From the NCBI RefSeq assembly GCF_009796785.1, contig NZ_CP047026.1:2648501-2712500 (forward strand): a stretch of 64,000 bases of DNA. The letters run 5' to 3'. Under the pieces are notes generated by a model, which saw nothing but the letters and a program-made list of their open reading frames with translations, was not told the origin of the DNA and ran no database searches. The translations under genes were made by a program, and so were the position numbers. The stretch is from Polaribacter sp. L3A8. GTDB lineage: Bacteria; Bacteroidota; Bacteroidia; Flavobacteriales; Flavobacteriaceae. This document shows positions 45,707-53,333 of this stretch, piece by piece; the stretch's first letter is position 1, and each line of letters starts with the position of its first letter.

Positions 45707-45972
45707 TGGAAATTATCTACTTACGCCAAGCATTAAAAGACGTAAACAAAATTAAAAATAGTAAGTTAAAGTCAAAAATAGCTGACGTTGTAGCTGATTT
45801 AAAATTAGCTGAAAATTTATCAGAAATAAAAAATGTAAAACCAATGTCTGGTCATTCAGATGCCTACAGAATTAGAATTGGCAATTATAGATTAGGAATT
45901 TATTATTTAGACGATACAATTACAATCGGTCGTTTTGTAAAACGTGAAGATATTTATAAATTATTTCCATAA
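45706..45972 (+). CDS. RelE/ParE-family toxin
   Basis: 88 residues: MEIIYLRQALKDVNKIKNSKLKSKI, then KNVKPMSGHSDAYRIRIGNYR and a C-terminal GRFVKREDIYKLFP. The arrangement (helical hairpin, then YRIRIGNYRLGIYY strands, RxxxYKxFP end) is that of RelE/ParE toxins; the YRIRxGxYR strand is particularly characteristic. It is either a ribosome-dependent mRNA interferase (RelE) or a gyrase poison (ParE); the sequence alone does not decide. Encoded in TAATG overlap with the antitoxin and followed by the second copy of the flanking terminator. Confidence 0.92.
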   Translation: MEIIYLRQALKDVNKIKNSKLKSKIADVVADLKLAENLSEIKNVKPMSGHSDAYRIRIGNYRLGIYYLDDTITIGRFVKREDIYKLFP

Positions 45973-46009
45973 ATAATAGATTCCTGCTTTCGCAGGAATG
46001 ACAACAAAT

Positions 46010-46046
46010 AAAAAAATCCGATGAAATAATTTCATCGGATTTTTTT
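46010..46046 (+). terminator. Terminator, right copy of a duplicated pair
   Basis: Same 35 nt as 45340-45374, 38 bp after the toxin stop. It is preceded by TAGATTCCTGCTTTCGCAGG, which resembles the sequence before the left copy (TAGATTTCTACTTACGCTGG). It may also end the convergent aldo-keto reductase transcript. Confidence 0.85.
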
Positions 46047-46084
46047 ATACTGCTTACTGAAGACTGTTAACTGCCCACTAACTT

Positions 46085-47125
46085 TTATGGCGCAGGATTC
46101 GGAATTAACTTATGAACAGCTTCTATTTCATTCAAAATTTCTTCTGATAAATCAATATGAATACTACCAATATTTTCTTTTAACTGACTCATTTTTGTAG
46201 CACCAATAATATTACTCGTTACAAACGGTAATTGATTAATATATGCTAAAGACAATTCTGTTAAAGTCATTCCGTTTTTCAATGCAATTGCTTCATACGC
46301 TAAAACTGCCTGATCTACTAAATCTGTTTGGTATCTTGTAATATAATTAGGAAACAAGATTCCTCTTGCATCTGCAGGTTTTTGCCCTCTTAAATACTTA
46401 CCCGATAAAACCCCTTGTGCTAAAGGAGAATACGCCAACAAACCAATATTTTCTCTCATAGAAACTTCCGACATTCCGTATTCATAACCACGGTGCACTA
46501 AAGAATAAGAATTCTGAATTGTAGCCATTCTTGGCAAATTCACTTCTTTAGCAGCTTGTAAATACTGCATCGTTCCCCAAGGTGTTTCATTAGACAAACC
46601 TACTTGTCTAATTTTACCTTCGTTGATTAAAGTTTGTAGCGTTTCTAGAATCTCTACATGATTTTCTGCCTCTTTATTAGAAGTCCTATAAGGATAATCT
46701 CTTAACCCAAAACAGTTAACTCCTCTTTCTGGCCAGTGCAACTGATACAAATCTATATAATCTGTTTGCAACCTTTTAAGACTACCTTCTACAGCATCTA
46801 TAATTGCTTCCTTTGCAAATCCATTTTTTCTAATATGCGCTGTATAAGGTCCAGAACCCGCTATTTTACTTCCTAAAACAACGTTATCTCTATTCCCCGT
46901 TTTTTTAAACCAATTTCCTATAATAGTTTCTGTGGTTCCATAAGTTTCTGGAGTTGCAGGAACGGAATACAGTTCTGCCGTATCAAAAAAGTTTACGCCT
47001 TGTTCTAAAGCATAATCCATTTGCTCAAAACCATCTTCTTGCGTATTTTGTTTTCCCCAAGTCATGGTTCCTAAACAAATCTTAGAAACTTTAATATCTG
47101 TATTTGGTAATTTTGTGTATTTCAT
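46085..47125 (-). CDS. NADP(H)-dependent aldo/keto reductase, Tas-like
   Basis: 346 residues of the AKR TIM-barrel family. Catalytic tetrad: Asp and Tyr in FFDTAELYSVP (about residues 47-57), Lys in VVLGSKIAGSG, His in LYQLHWPERG. The cofactor loop is in the C-terminal part (GATKMSQLKENI). The N-terminus MKYTKLPNTDIKVSKICLGTM and TPETYGTTETIIGNWF resemble E. coli Tas. Natural substrate unknown, possibly a carbonyl or quinone formed under stress. A 7-4-7 inverted repeat lies 28 bp upstream of the start and may be an operator. Confidence 0.93.
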   Translation of the reverse strand: MKYTKLPNTDIKVSKICLGTMTWGKQNTQEDGFEQMDYALEQGVNFFDTAELYSVPATPETYGTTETIIGNWFKKTGNRDNVVLGSKIAGSGPYTAHIRKNGFAKEAIIDAVEGSLKRLQTDYIDLYQLHWPERGVNCFGLRDYPYRTSNKEAENHVEILETLQTLINEGKIRQVGLSNETPWGTMQYLQAAKEVNLPRMATIQNSYSLVHRGYEYGMSEVSMRENIGLLAYSPLAQGVLSGKYLRGQKPADARGILFPNYITRYQTDLVDQAVLAYEAIALKNGMTLTELSLAYINQLPFVTSNIIGATKMSQLKENIGSIHIDLSEEILNEIEAVHKLIPNPAP

Positions 47126-47152
47126 AATAATGTGTAAACGTGTAATTGTTTG

Positions 47153-47170
47153 TTTGTATAACCATACAAA
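47153..47170 (-). promoter_or_regulatory. Inverted repeat upstream of the aldo/keto reductase gene
   Basis: TTTGTAT-AACC-ATACAAA is a perfect 7-4-7 dyad. Placement just upstream of the ATG suggests a regulator site of MarR or HxlR type. Inference. Confidence 0.45.
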
Positions 47171-47210
47171 AACTGACCGCGAAATTATAATATATTCTTC
47201 TATAAAACAA

Positions 47211-47240
47211 TAAGCGTGTAATTTTACAATTACACGCTTA
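47211..47240 (-). terminator. Perfect hairpin downstream of pgk
   Basis: TAAGCGTGTAATT/AATTACACGCTTA with a 4-nt loop, 140 bp past the pgk stop. No long T-run follows, so termination is uncertain. The rest of 47126-47380 shows nothing else. Confidence 0.5.
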
Positions 47241-47380
47241 TTAATAAATTTATATTTTAAAATGAAACTTAGACAAGCTCAGTTTAACATCTTAAATGTT
47301 AATTGGAATCTAAAATCTAATTTAAAGGTATAACAGTCTATTAAACAATTACACGATTAATCAAATAAACAGTTAAACGA

Positions 47381-48568
47381 CTATTTTAAGATAGCATCAA
47401 TTCCTGGTAACGTTTTACCTTCTAACATTTCTAACATTGCCCCACCACCAGTAGAAACATAACTTACTTTATCTGCAAAACCAAATTGTTTAACAGCAGC
47501 AACAGAATCTCCACCACCAACTAAAGAGAATGCTCCGTTTTTGGTTGCTTTATCAATAGAATGACCTAAAGCAATTGTTCCACCTGCAAAAGATTCCATT
47601 TCGAAAACACCTAAAGGTCCGTTCCATAAAATTGTTTTACACTTGTTTACAACAGCATCAAAGATTTCTCTAGATTTTGGTCCAGCATCAACTCCTTCCC
47701 AACCATCAGGAATTTCGTTAATATCTACTGTTTGTGTATTTGCATCATTAGAAAAATCATCAGCAGCAATAACATCAACAGGGATATGTACTTCTACTCC
47801 TTTTGCTTTTGCTTGCTTTAAAATATCTAAAGCTAATTCCATTTTATCATCTTCACAAATAGAGTTCCCAATCTTTCCTCCTTGTGCTTTCACAAAAGTA
47901 AAACTCATTCCACCACCAATAATTAAGTGGTCTACTTTATCTAAAATATTTTCGATAACCGTAATTTTAGAAGACACTTTTGCACCACCTAAAATTGCTA
48001 AAACTGGTCTTTCAGAATTGTTTAATACTTTATCTATACTTTCTATTTCTCTTGCTAATAAGTTTCCAAAACATTTGTTTTCAGGAAAAAACTGAGCAAT
48101 AATTGTTGTTGATGCATGTGCTCTGTGTGCAGTACCAAAAGCATCATTTACATACACATCACCTAATTTAGATAATTTTTCTGCAAAAGCAACATCACCT
48201 TTTTTCTCTTCTTCGTAAAAACGTAAGTTTTCTAATAATAAGATTTCTCCAGATTCTAAATTAGCAACAGCTTCTTCTACTTTATCTCCAATACAATCTG
48301 CAACAAACTTTACATTTACACCTAAAATTTCAGTTGCTTTAGCTACAATATGGCTTAAAGAAAATTCATCTTGAAATCCTTTTGGACGTCCTAAATGAGA
48401 CATTAAGATACAACTTCCTTCTTGCTCTAAAATATCTATAATTGTAGATTTTGCAGCTTGGATTCTTGTAGCATCTGTTACTTCAAACTTATCGTTTAAA
48501 GGCACATTAAAATCTACACGAATTAACGCTTTCTTATTCTTGAAATTAAAATCTTTTAGTGTTTTCAT
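47381..48568 (-). CDS. pgk: Phosphoglycerate kinase
   Basis: 395 residues, full length. It interconverts 1,3-bisphosphoglycerate and 3-phosphoglycerate with ATP formation in glycolysis. Landmarks: [15 protein letters not shown] near the N-terminus, [60 protein letters not shown] and the C-terminal [14 protein letters not shown] and [13 protein letters not shown] nucleotide-binding loops. Monocistronic, with a TATTTTTG box about 22 bp before the ATG. Divergent from holB. Confidence 0.98.
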   Translation of the reverse strand: MKTLKDFNFKNKKALIRVDFNVPLNDKFEVTDATRIQAAKSTIIDILEQEGSCILMSHLGRPKGFQDEFSLSHIVAKATEILGVNVKFVADCIGDKVEEAVANLESGEILLLENLRFYEEEKKGDVAFAEKLSKLGDVYVNDAFGTAHRAHASTTIIAQFFPENKCFGNLLAREIESIDKVLNNSERPVLAILGGAKVSSKITVIENILDKVDHLIIGGGMSFTFVKAQGGKIGNSICEDDKMELALDILKQAKAKGVEVHIPVDVIAADDFSNDANTQTVDINEIPDGWEGVDAGPKSREIFDAVVNKCKTILWNGPLGVFEMESFAGGTIALGHSIDKATKNGAFSLVGGGDSVAAVKQFGFADKVSYVSTGGGAMLEMLEGKTLPGIDAILK

Positions 48569-48589
48569 CTTTTATTAATCTATTTTCAA

Positions 48590-48597
48590 CAAAAATA
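48590..48597 (-). promoter_or_regulatory. -7 promoter box of pgk
   Basis: TATTTTTG on the minus strand, matching TAnnTTTG, 22 bp before the start codon. Confidence 0.5.
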
Positions 48598-48735
48598 CCG
48601 AATTATTTACTTTTTTAGAACTGTAAAACCTAAAATTTAATACAACGTTTTCGAAGACAAATACCACGCTTACTAAGATTTCACAAATGAAAAAGATTGC
48701 CTTCTAAAATTGATGGATTAATGACAAACAAATTT

Positions 48736-48743
48736 TATATTTG
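48736..48743 (+). promoter_or_regulatory. -7 promoter box directly before holB
   Basis: TATATTTG matches TAnnTTTG and ends 3 bp before the ATG at 48747. Transcription would then start at or very near the start codon, so the mRNA may be leaderless. Confidence 0.5.
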
Positions 48744-48746
48744 CCC

Positions 48747-49889
48747 ATGCTTTTCAACCAAATTATCGGCCAAGAACACATTAAAAAACACTTAAAAGTA
48801 TCTGCAGAAAACGGCAGAATTCCGCACGCGCAATTATTTGTAGGTAAAGAAGGAAGCGGCACCTTGCCAATGGCAATTGCATACGCGCAGTTTTTATTGT
48901 GTAATTTTTCTGATAATACAGACATCTGTAACTTAAAATGCGACAAGCTACAACACCCAGATTTGCATTTTGCATATCCTGTTACTTCTAATGAAAACGT
49001 AAAAAAACATCCTGTTAGTAGTTTGTTTTTAGAAGATTGGAGAACCTTTATAGCAACCCAACCATACGGTAGTTTGTTTAATTGGCTACAACATATTGGT
49101 GTAGAAAATAAACAAGGAATTATTGGTGTAGATGAAGCAGAAGAAGTTGTAAAAAAGCTACGACTTAAAAGTTACGAAGGTGGTTTTAAGGTGATGATTA
49201 TTTGGATGGCAGAAAAAATGAATATTGCTGCCGCCAACAAATTATTAAAATTAATTGAAGAACCGCCAGAAAAAACGGTTTTTATTTTAATTACAGAAAG
49301 CGAAGAACAAATTATAAATACTATAAAATCTCGCTGTCAGGCATTACATTTCCCTGCTTTAAGCGAGCAAGATATTTCTAATACTTTAGTGGTAGACCAT
49401 CAGGTTTCAGATAATGAAGCTGCAAAAATTGCGCATCAGGCAGAAGGAAATTTTAATAAAGCATTGCATTTATTACAAAATGATTCTAGTGATCTTGTTT
49501 TTGAAGAATGGTTTATTGCTTGGATTAGAACCGCTTTTAAAGCCAAAGGAAATGCCGCTGTTGTGCAACAATTAATCGAATGGTCGGAAAACATTGCCAA
49601 AACCGGACGAGAAACTCAGAAGCGTTTTTTAGAGTATTGTTTGCAATTTTTTAGACAAGCTTTACTATTAAATTACAAATCAGAAAACTTGGTTTTTATG
49701 GAAACTAAAACCGGATTTAATCTTTCTAAATTTGCTCCTTTTGTGCATTCTGGAAACATTTTAGACATAGAAAAGGAACTAAATGATGCCATGTATCATA
49801 TAGAAAGAAACGGAAATCCAAAGATTATTCTGTTAGATTTATCTATGAAATTGACTCGTTTTTTACATAAAAAAGAAGCAACTGTTTAG
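48747..49889 (+). CDS. holB: DNA polymerase III delta' subunit
   Basis: 380 residues from ATG 48747 (MLFNQIIGQEHIKKHL); a TTG two codons earlier is less likely. It is a clamp-loader subunit that helps load the sliding clamp. The AAA+ fold is clear (PHAQLFVGKEGSGTLPMA in the P-loop position, VMIIWMAEKMNIAAANKLLKLIEEPP, and SRCQALHFP). The P-loop lacks the essential lysine, as expected for a delta' that does not hydrolyse ATP. The zinc-module cysteines are only partly kept (CNFSDNTDICNLKC). The stop codon TAG overlaps the start of a family-A repeat. Confidence 0.93.
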   Translation: MLFNQIIGQEHIKKHLKVSAENGRIPHAQLFVGKEGSGTLPMAIAYAQFLLCNFSDNTDICNLKCDKLQHPDLHFAYPVTSNENVKKHPVSSLFLEDWRTFIATQPYGSLFNWLQHIGVENKQGIIGVDEAEEVVKKLRLKSYEGGFKVMIIWMAEKMNIAAANKLLKLIEEPPEKTVFILITESEEQIINTIKSRCQALHFPALSEQDISNTLVVDHQVSDNEAAKIAHQAEGNFNKALHLLQNDSSDLVFEEWFIAWIRTAFKAKGNAAVVQQLIEWSENIAKTGRETQKRFLEYCLQFFRQALLLNYKSENLVFMETKTGFNLSKFAPFVHSGNILDIEKELNDAMYHIERNGNPKIILLDLSMKLTRFLHKKEATV

Positions 49890-49985
49890 AAGCTATTTCC
49901 AGCTTTCGTTACTCGCTTTTTTTACCATAAAAAATGGTAAAAAAGAGCTCAGACAGACCACTCAATCTGGGCTAAACTTGTTTGC
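49887..49985 (-). repeat. Family-A hairpin repeat, copy 3 (short loop)
   Basis: On the minus strand: TTTAGCCCAGATTGAGTGG then GAGCTCTTTTTTACCA, and after a short loop TGGTAAAAAAAGCGAGTAAC and GAAAGCTGGAAATAGCTTC. CCAG/CTGG replaces the CCTG/CAGG pairing of copies 2 and 4, so both arms changed together. The spacer up to 50199 otherwise holds only the YCII promoter region. Confidence 0.85.
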
Positions 49986-50140
49986 CAACTATATGTATCC
50001 TTTTAAACCTGTCAGTTTTTAGCAAGTCTACAAAGAGCAAATAATTTTGTTTAAAAAACAAGAAAATTAATTTTGTTTTCCTAAATTGTTATCCATAAAT
50101 TTTTATGAATCCATTTTATTTCAAAAAAAAATAAAAAAAA

Positions 50141-50168
50141 TGTCCTCTTTTTAATTTTGACAAACGTC
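50141..50168 (+). promoter_or_regulatory. Candidate ECF-type promoter of the YCII/ECF42 operon
   Basis: TGTCCTC (50141-50147) and CGTC (50165-50168) are 17 bp apart, 32 bp before the ATG. ECF42 factors are known to use TGTC-type -35 and CG-containing -10 elements and to control their own DGPF/YCII partner. Assignment is inference. Confidence 0.4.
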
Positions 50169-50199
50169 TTAATCATATAAAACTTAAAAACTTTAAATT

Positions 50200-50547
50200 A
50201 TGAAACAATTTATGATGATTTTTATCGGTGAAGATTACGCCGATTTAGGACTTTCTCCGGAAGAGATGCAAAACAGAATGGGCAAATGGTTTGCTTGGAG
50301 TCAGAAAATGGAAAAAGCAGGAATTCCTCACGAAGGAGAAGCCTTAACTTCAAAAATAAGACGTATTTCAGGTGTTGAGAGAACAGCAAAAGATTTAGCA
50401 TCAACAGAATTAAAAGAAATAGTTGGGGGTTATTATACTGTTTCTGCCAAAAATTTTGACGAAGTTGAAGAAATCGCTAAAGATTTTCCAGATTATGATT
50501 TAGGATCATTCGTAGAAATTAGAGAAATAATGGTATTTGATCATTAA
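50200..50547 (+). CDS. YCII/DGPF-domain protein
   Basis: 115 residues with an alpha-beta barrel-like YCII fold: MKQFMMIFIGEDYADLGLSP at the start, MGKWFAWSQKMEKAGIPHEGEAL and GGYYTVSAKNFDEVEEIAKDFP later, and the terminal VEIREIMVFDH. The conserved histidine and aspartate of the family may be catalytic, but no substrate is established. Its stop overlaps the start of the sigma factor gene (TAATG). YCII/DGPF genes next to this type of sigma factor mark the ECF42 group, where they are probable targets. Confidence 0.93.
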   Translation: MKQFMMIFIGEDYADLGLSPEEMQNRMGKWFAWSQKMEKAGIPHEGEALTSKIRRISGVERTAKDLASTELKEIVGGYYTVSAKNFDEVEEIAKDFPDYDLGSFVEIREIMVFDH

Positions 50548-51782
50548 TGGAAACCAAACAAATAGACCATCTTTTTCGCCATCATAGTGGAAAGATGGTT
50601 TCTGTTTTAACAAGAATTTTTGGGCTTTCAAATCTAGAAATTATTGAAGATGCTGTTCAAGATACTTTCTTAAAAGCCAGTTTAACTTGGCGAACTCATC
50701 AACCAGAAAACCCTGAAGCTTGGCTCACAAAAGTTGCTAAAAACAATGTATTAGATGTTTTTAGAAAAGGGAAGACTGCACAAAAATATCTCTCAAAAAT
50801 TAATCAAAATATTCAAGCCGTTTCTAATAACGAACTCTTTTTAGTTTCAGAAATCGAAGACGCTCAACTCCGGATGATTTTTACTGCTTGTCATCCAAAA
50901 TTAGATCCACAAGATCAAATTACATTTGCTTTAAAAACTATTTCTGGTTTTAGTACAAAAGAAATTGCTCCTGCTTTATTAACAAAAGAAGAAACCATTA
51001 AAAAGCGATTATTAAGAGCTAGAAAAAATATACAGGAAACAAATTTAGCTTTTAAAGTTCCACAAGGAAAAGAACTTCCGCTAAGAATCGAAAATGTTCT
51101 AAATATTATTTATTTAATTTTTAACGAAGGTTTTCATTCAAATAAAAAAGAAATTCTCATTCAAAAAGAATTATGTGGAGAAGCAATTCGTTTGTGTAAA
51201 ATGCTGCTTAAAAATAAACACACTCAAATTTCAGACAGTTATGCTTTATTTGCGTTAATGTGTTTTCATTCGGCTAGATTAGATGCAAAAGTAAACACCG
51301 AAAACGAGTTATTAGACTTAAAAACACAAGATAGAAATAAATGGTCATTTCCTTTAATTCAATTAGGAAACATGATGATGAATAAAGCTGTTGAAACTGA
51401 AACATTTTCAAGATATCATTATGAAGCAGCCATTGTTGCAGAACACATAAAAGCAGCTAATTTTGAACAAACAGATTGGGATAAAATCTTACATTGGTAC
51501 AAATGTTTGTACAAAATACAGCCTACAACTTCTCATTTATTAACAATGGCCGTAGTTTGCTTACAAAGTAAAAATCATGTAAAAGCAAACTATTATTTCC
51601 AGCAAATAAACCCTGATGATTTAGCACAACGTGCTTATTTATTTTACGGGGCAAAATCAGATTATTATTCAAAAATTAATAAGAAAAAGCAAGCTCTTAA
51701 ATGTATGAATATTGCTTTAGAAAAAGTGACTAATGATTTGGAAAAAGCATTTTTAGAGAAGAAGAAAAAAACTTTATTATAA
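50547..51782 (+). CDS. ECF42-type RNA polymerase sigma factor with C-terminal helical extension
   Basis: 411 residues. Sigma regions 2 and 4 occupy the first ~170 residues (LFRHHSGKMVSVLTRIFGLSNLEIIEDAVQDTFLKA, and ALKTISGFSTKEIAPALLTKEETIKKRLLRARKNI). The rest is a long helical, TPR-like extension (IYLIFNEGFHSNK, LCGEAIRLCKMLL, LLTMAVVCLQ). This is the layout of ECF42 (COG4941) factors, which lack an anti-sigma factor and are thought to be controlled through the extension. Cotranscribed and translationally coupled with the YCII gene. It ends 6 bp inside the convergent MOSC gene's end. Confidence 0.93.
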   Translation: METKQIDHLFRHHSGKMVSVLTRIFGLSNLEIIEDAVQDTFLKASLTWRTHQPENPEAWLTKVAKNNVLDVFRKGKTAQKYLSKINQNIQAVSNNELFLVSEIEDAQLRMIFTACHPKLDPQDQITFALKTISGFSTKEIAPALLTKEETIKKRLLRARKNIQETNLAFKVPQGKELPLRIENVLNIIYLIFNEGFHSNKKEILIQKELCGEAIRLCKMLLKNKHTQISDSYALFALMCFHSARLDAKVNTENELLDLKTQDRNKWSFPLIQLGNMMMNKAVETETFSRYHYEAAIVAEHIKAANFEQTDWDKILHWYKCLYKIQPTTSHLLTMAVVCLQSKNHVKANYYFQQINPDDLAQRAYLFYGAKSDYYSKINKKKQALKCMNIALEKVTNDLEKAFLEKKKKTLL

Positions 51783-52334
51783 TCCTTTTACCTTTCTTTG
51801 AGCAACAAACAAATCTGCTATTGTTGGGTTATCCGGACAACTTTTTATTTGAATAAATTCATCACCAGCCTTTACAAAACCTGTTTGTAAAACTTTAAAA
51901 TAAACACCACAAAAAGTAGTTTTCCAAAACTTCTTTACAATGCTCATATTGTTAAAACGAACTCCTAACTTATAACAAGGATCTCTTTGTACAGTTGCTT
52001 CTAAAATAGTTTCACCTACTTTAAAAGTATCACCTTGATGAATTTTAGTTTCATCAATATCATCAATGGTTAAGTTTTCTCCAAAAATTCCCATTTCAAA
52101 ATCTACCTTTGGATACACCGTTTTCCAATATGTATAATGCTTTAAAGAATACGCATAAACTGCTTGTAAAACACCTCCATGATTCTCTCTATCGCAAATA
52201 GTATCTCCTTTTACATCTTCTACATTTAAAAAGATAGGTTGCGCAACGCTGTACTTAAAAATACCCGTAGTGACTAAAGTTCCCTTGTAATCTATTTCTT
52301 GTCGTTCTCCAATATTTGTTGAAATGATTTTCAC
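51777..52334 (-). CDS. MOSC-domain protein (YiiM-like)
   Basis: 185 residues. DRENHGGVLQAVYAYSLKHY, GIFGENLTIDDIDE, GDTFKVGETILEATVQRDPCYKLG with the conserved cysteine, and GVYFKVLQTGFVKAGDE identify a MOSC beta-barrel. The family handles molybdenum-cofactor-linked sulfur or reduces N-hydroxylated compounds (YiiM). The substrate is not deducible. It lies 4 bp after the enoyl-CoA hydratase gene and its end overlaps the convergent ECF42 gene by 6 bp. Confidence 0.92.
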   Translation of the reverse strand: MKIISTNIGERQEIDYKGTLVTTGIFKYSVAQPIFLNVEDVKGDTICDRENHGGVLQAVYAYSLKHYTYWKTVYPKVDFEMGIFGENLTIDDIDETKIHQGDTFKVGETILEATVQRDPCYKLGVRFNNMSIVKKFWKTTFCGVYFKVLQTGFVKAGDEFIQIKSCPDNPTIADLFVAQRKVKGL

Positions 52335-52338
52335 ACTC

Positions 52339-53106
52339 TTATTTTTTAAATTTTGACAATGCTTTTTTGGTGAATTCTGATAAAACTAACTCTCCAGAAA
52401 CAGCAGCTCTTTCGGCTAATAAATCCGTCCAATTTTCTGTTCCTTGCCACAATGCTTTCTTCATTTCTAATAAAACTACAGAATTGTAAGAAGCCAATTT
52501 TTCTGATAACAATTCAACCTCTTCATCCAATTCTTTTTGCGATTCAAAAACCTTTGCATACAAACCTTTTTCTTTTGCCCAATACGCATTTTTCCAATTG
52601 GTTGCATCTAACGTTAATTCTGCGGTACTAGAAACTCCAATTTTACGAGTTACTGCAGGTTCAATTACAAAAGGGCCAATTCCAATCGTAAATTCAGATA
52701 ATTTTATTGCTGCATTTTCTGTTGCCAAAACATAATCGCAAGCAGCAACTAAACCAACGCCACCACCCACTGTTTTTCCCTGAACACGACCAATAATTAG
52801 TTTTCCACAAGTTCGCATGGCATTTAATACGTTTGCAAAACCAGAGAAAAACTGTTTTCCTTCTTCTAAATTTGATATGGCAACTAATTCATCAAAAGAA
52901 GCACCAGCACAAAATGCTTTTTCTCCTTCAGACTTTAAAACAATAACAGAAACAGTAGCATTATTTCCTACAGAAATCAATTCTTTGGCTAACCTGTCTA
53001 ACAATTCACTCGGAAAAGAATTACTTGCAGGATGCCCAAATTCTATCGTTGCAATACTATTTTGAATGTTGGTATATAAACTTCCGTTTTGTCTTGTAGT
53101 GTTCAT
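52339..53106 (-). CDS. Enoyl-CoA hydratase/isomerase family protein
   Basis: 255 residues of the crotonase fold. ATIEFGHPASNSFPSELL, VLKSEGEKAFCAGASFDELVA (first oxyanion loop) and GRVQGKTVGGGVGLVAACDYVLATENAAIKLSEFTIGIGP (second oxyanion loop) are present. In the last, the position of the classical second glutamate is ambiguous (EFTIGIGP), so the substrate could be an enoyl-CoA or another acyl-CoA such as methylglutaconyl-CoA. Cytoplasmic. Probably cotranscribed with the MOSC gene 4 bp downstream; the functional link is not obvious. Confidence 0.92.
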   Translation of the reverse strand: MNTTRQNGSLYTNIQNSIATIEFGHPASNSFPSELLDRLAKELISVGNNATVSVIVLKSEGEKAFCAGASFDELVAISNLEEGKQFFSGFANVLNAMRTCGKLIIGRVQGKTVGGGVGLVAACDYVLATENAAIKLSEFTIGIGPFVIEPAVTRKIGVSSTAELTLDATNWKNAYWAKEKGLYAKVFESQKELDEEVELLSEKLASYNSVVLLEMKKALWQGTENWTDLLAERAAVSGELVLSEFTKKALSKFKK

Positions 53107-53144
53107 AAAATGTATTTTTAGTAAAGTTAAGGCTTTATCCTTAA

Positions 53145-53326
53145 TGTCATTTAGAAATGAGACTTTTTAGTCGATTGAGAAATCTAAAAATAAAAGTATA
53201 ATATTTAATGAGATTGCTTCGTACCTCGCAATGACAAGAATACTGTCATTACGAGGACGATAGGACGAAGTAATCTGTTTATTTAGAGTGCTAATTTAAA
53301 AGATTGCTTAGTTACTCGCAACGACA
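53145..53326. repeat. Composite of family-C and family-B repeats
   Basis: Starts with TGTCATTTAGAAATGAGACT (family C), then AGATTGCTTCGTACCTCGCA, an inverted family-B copy (TGTCATTACGAGGACGATAG), and a last AGATTGCTTAGTTACTCGCA. At least four units back to back fill the spacer. Confidence 0.8.
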
Positions 53327-53333
53327 ACACAAA

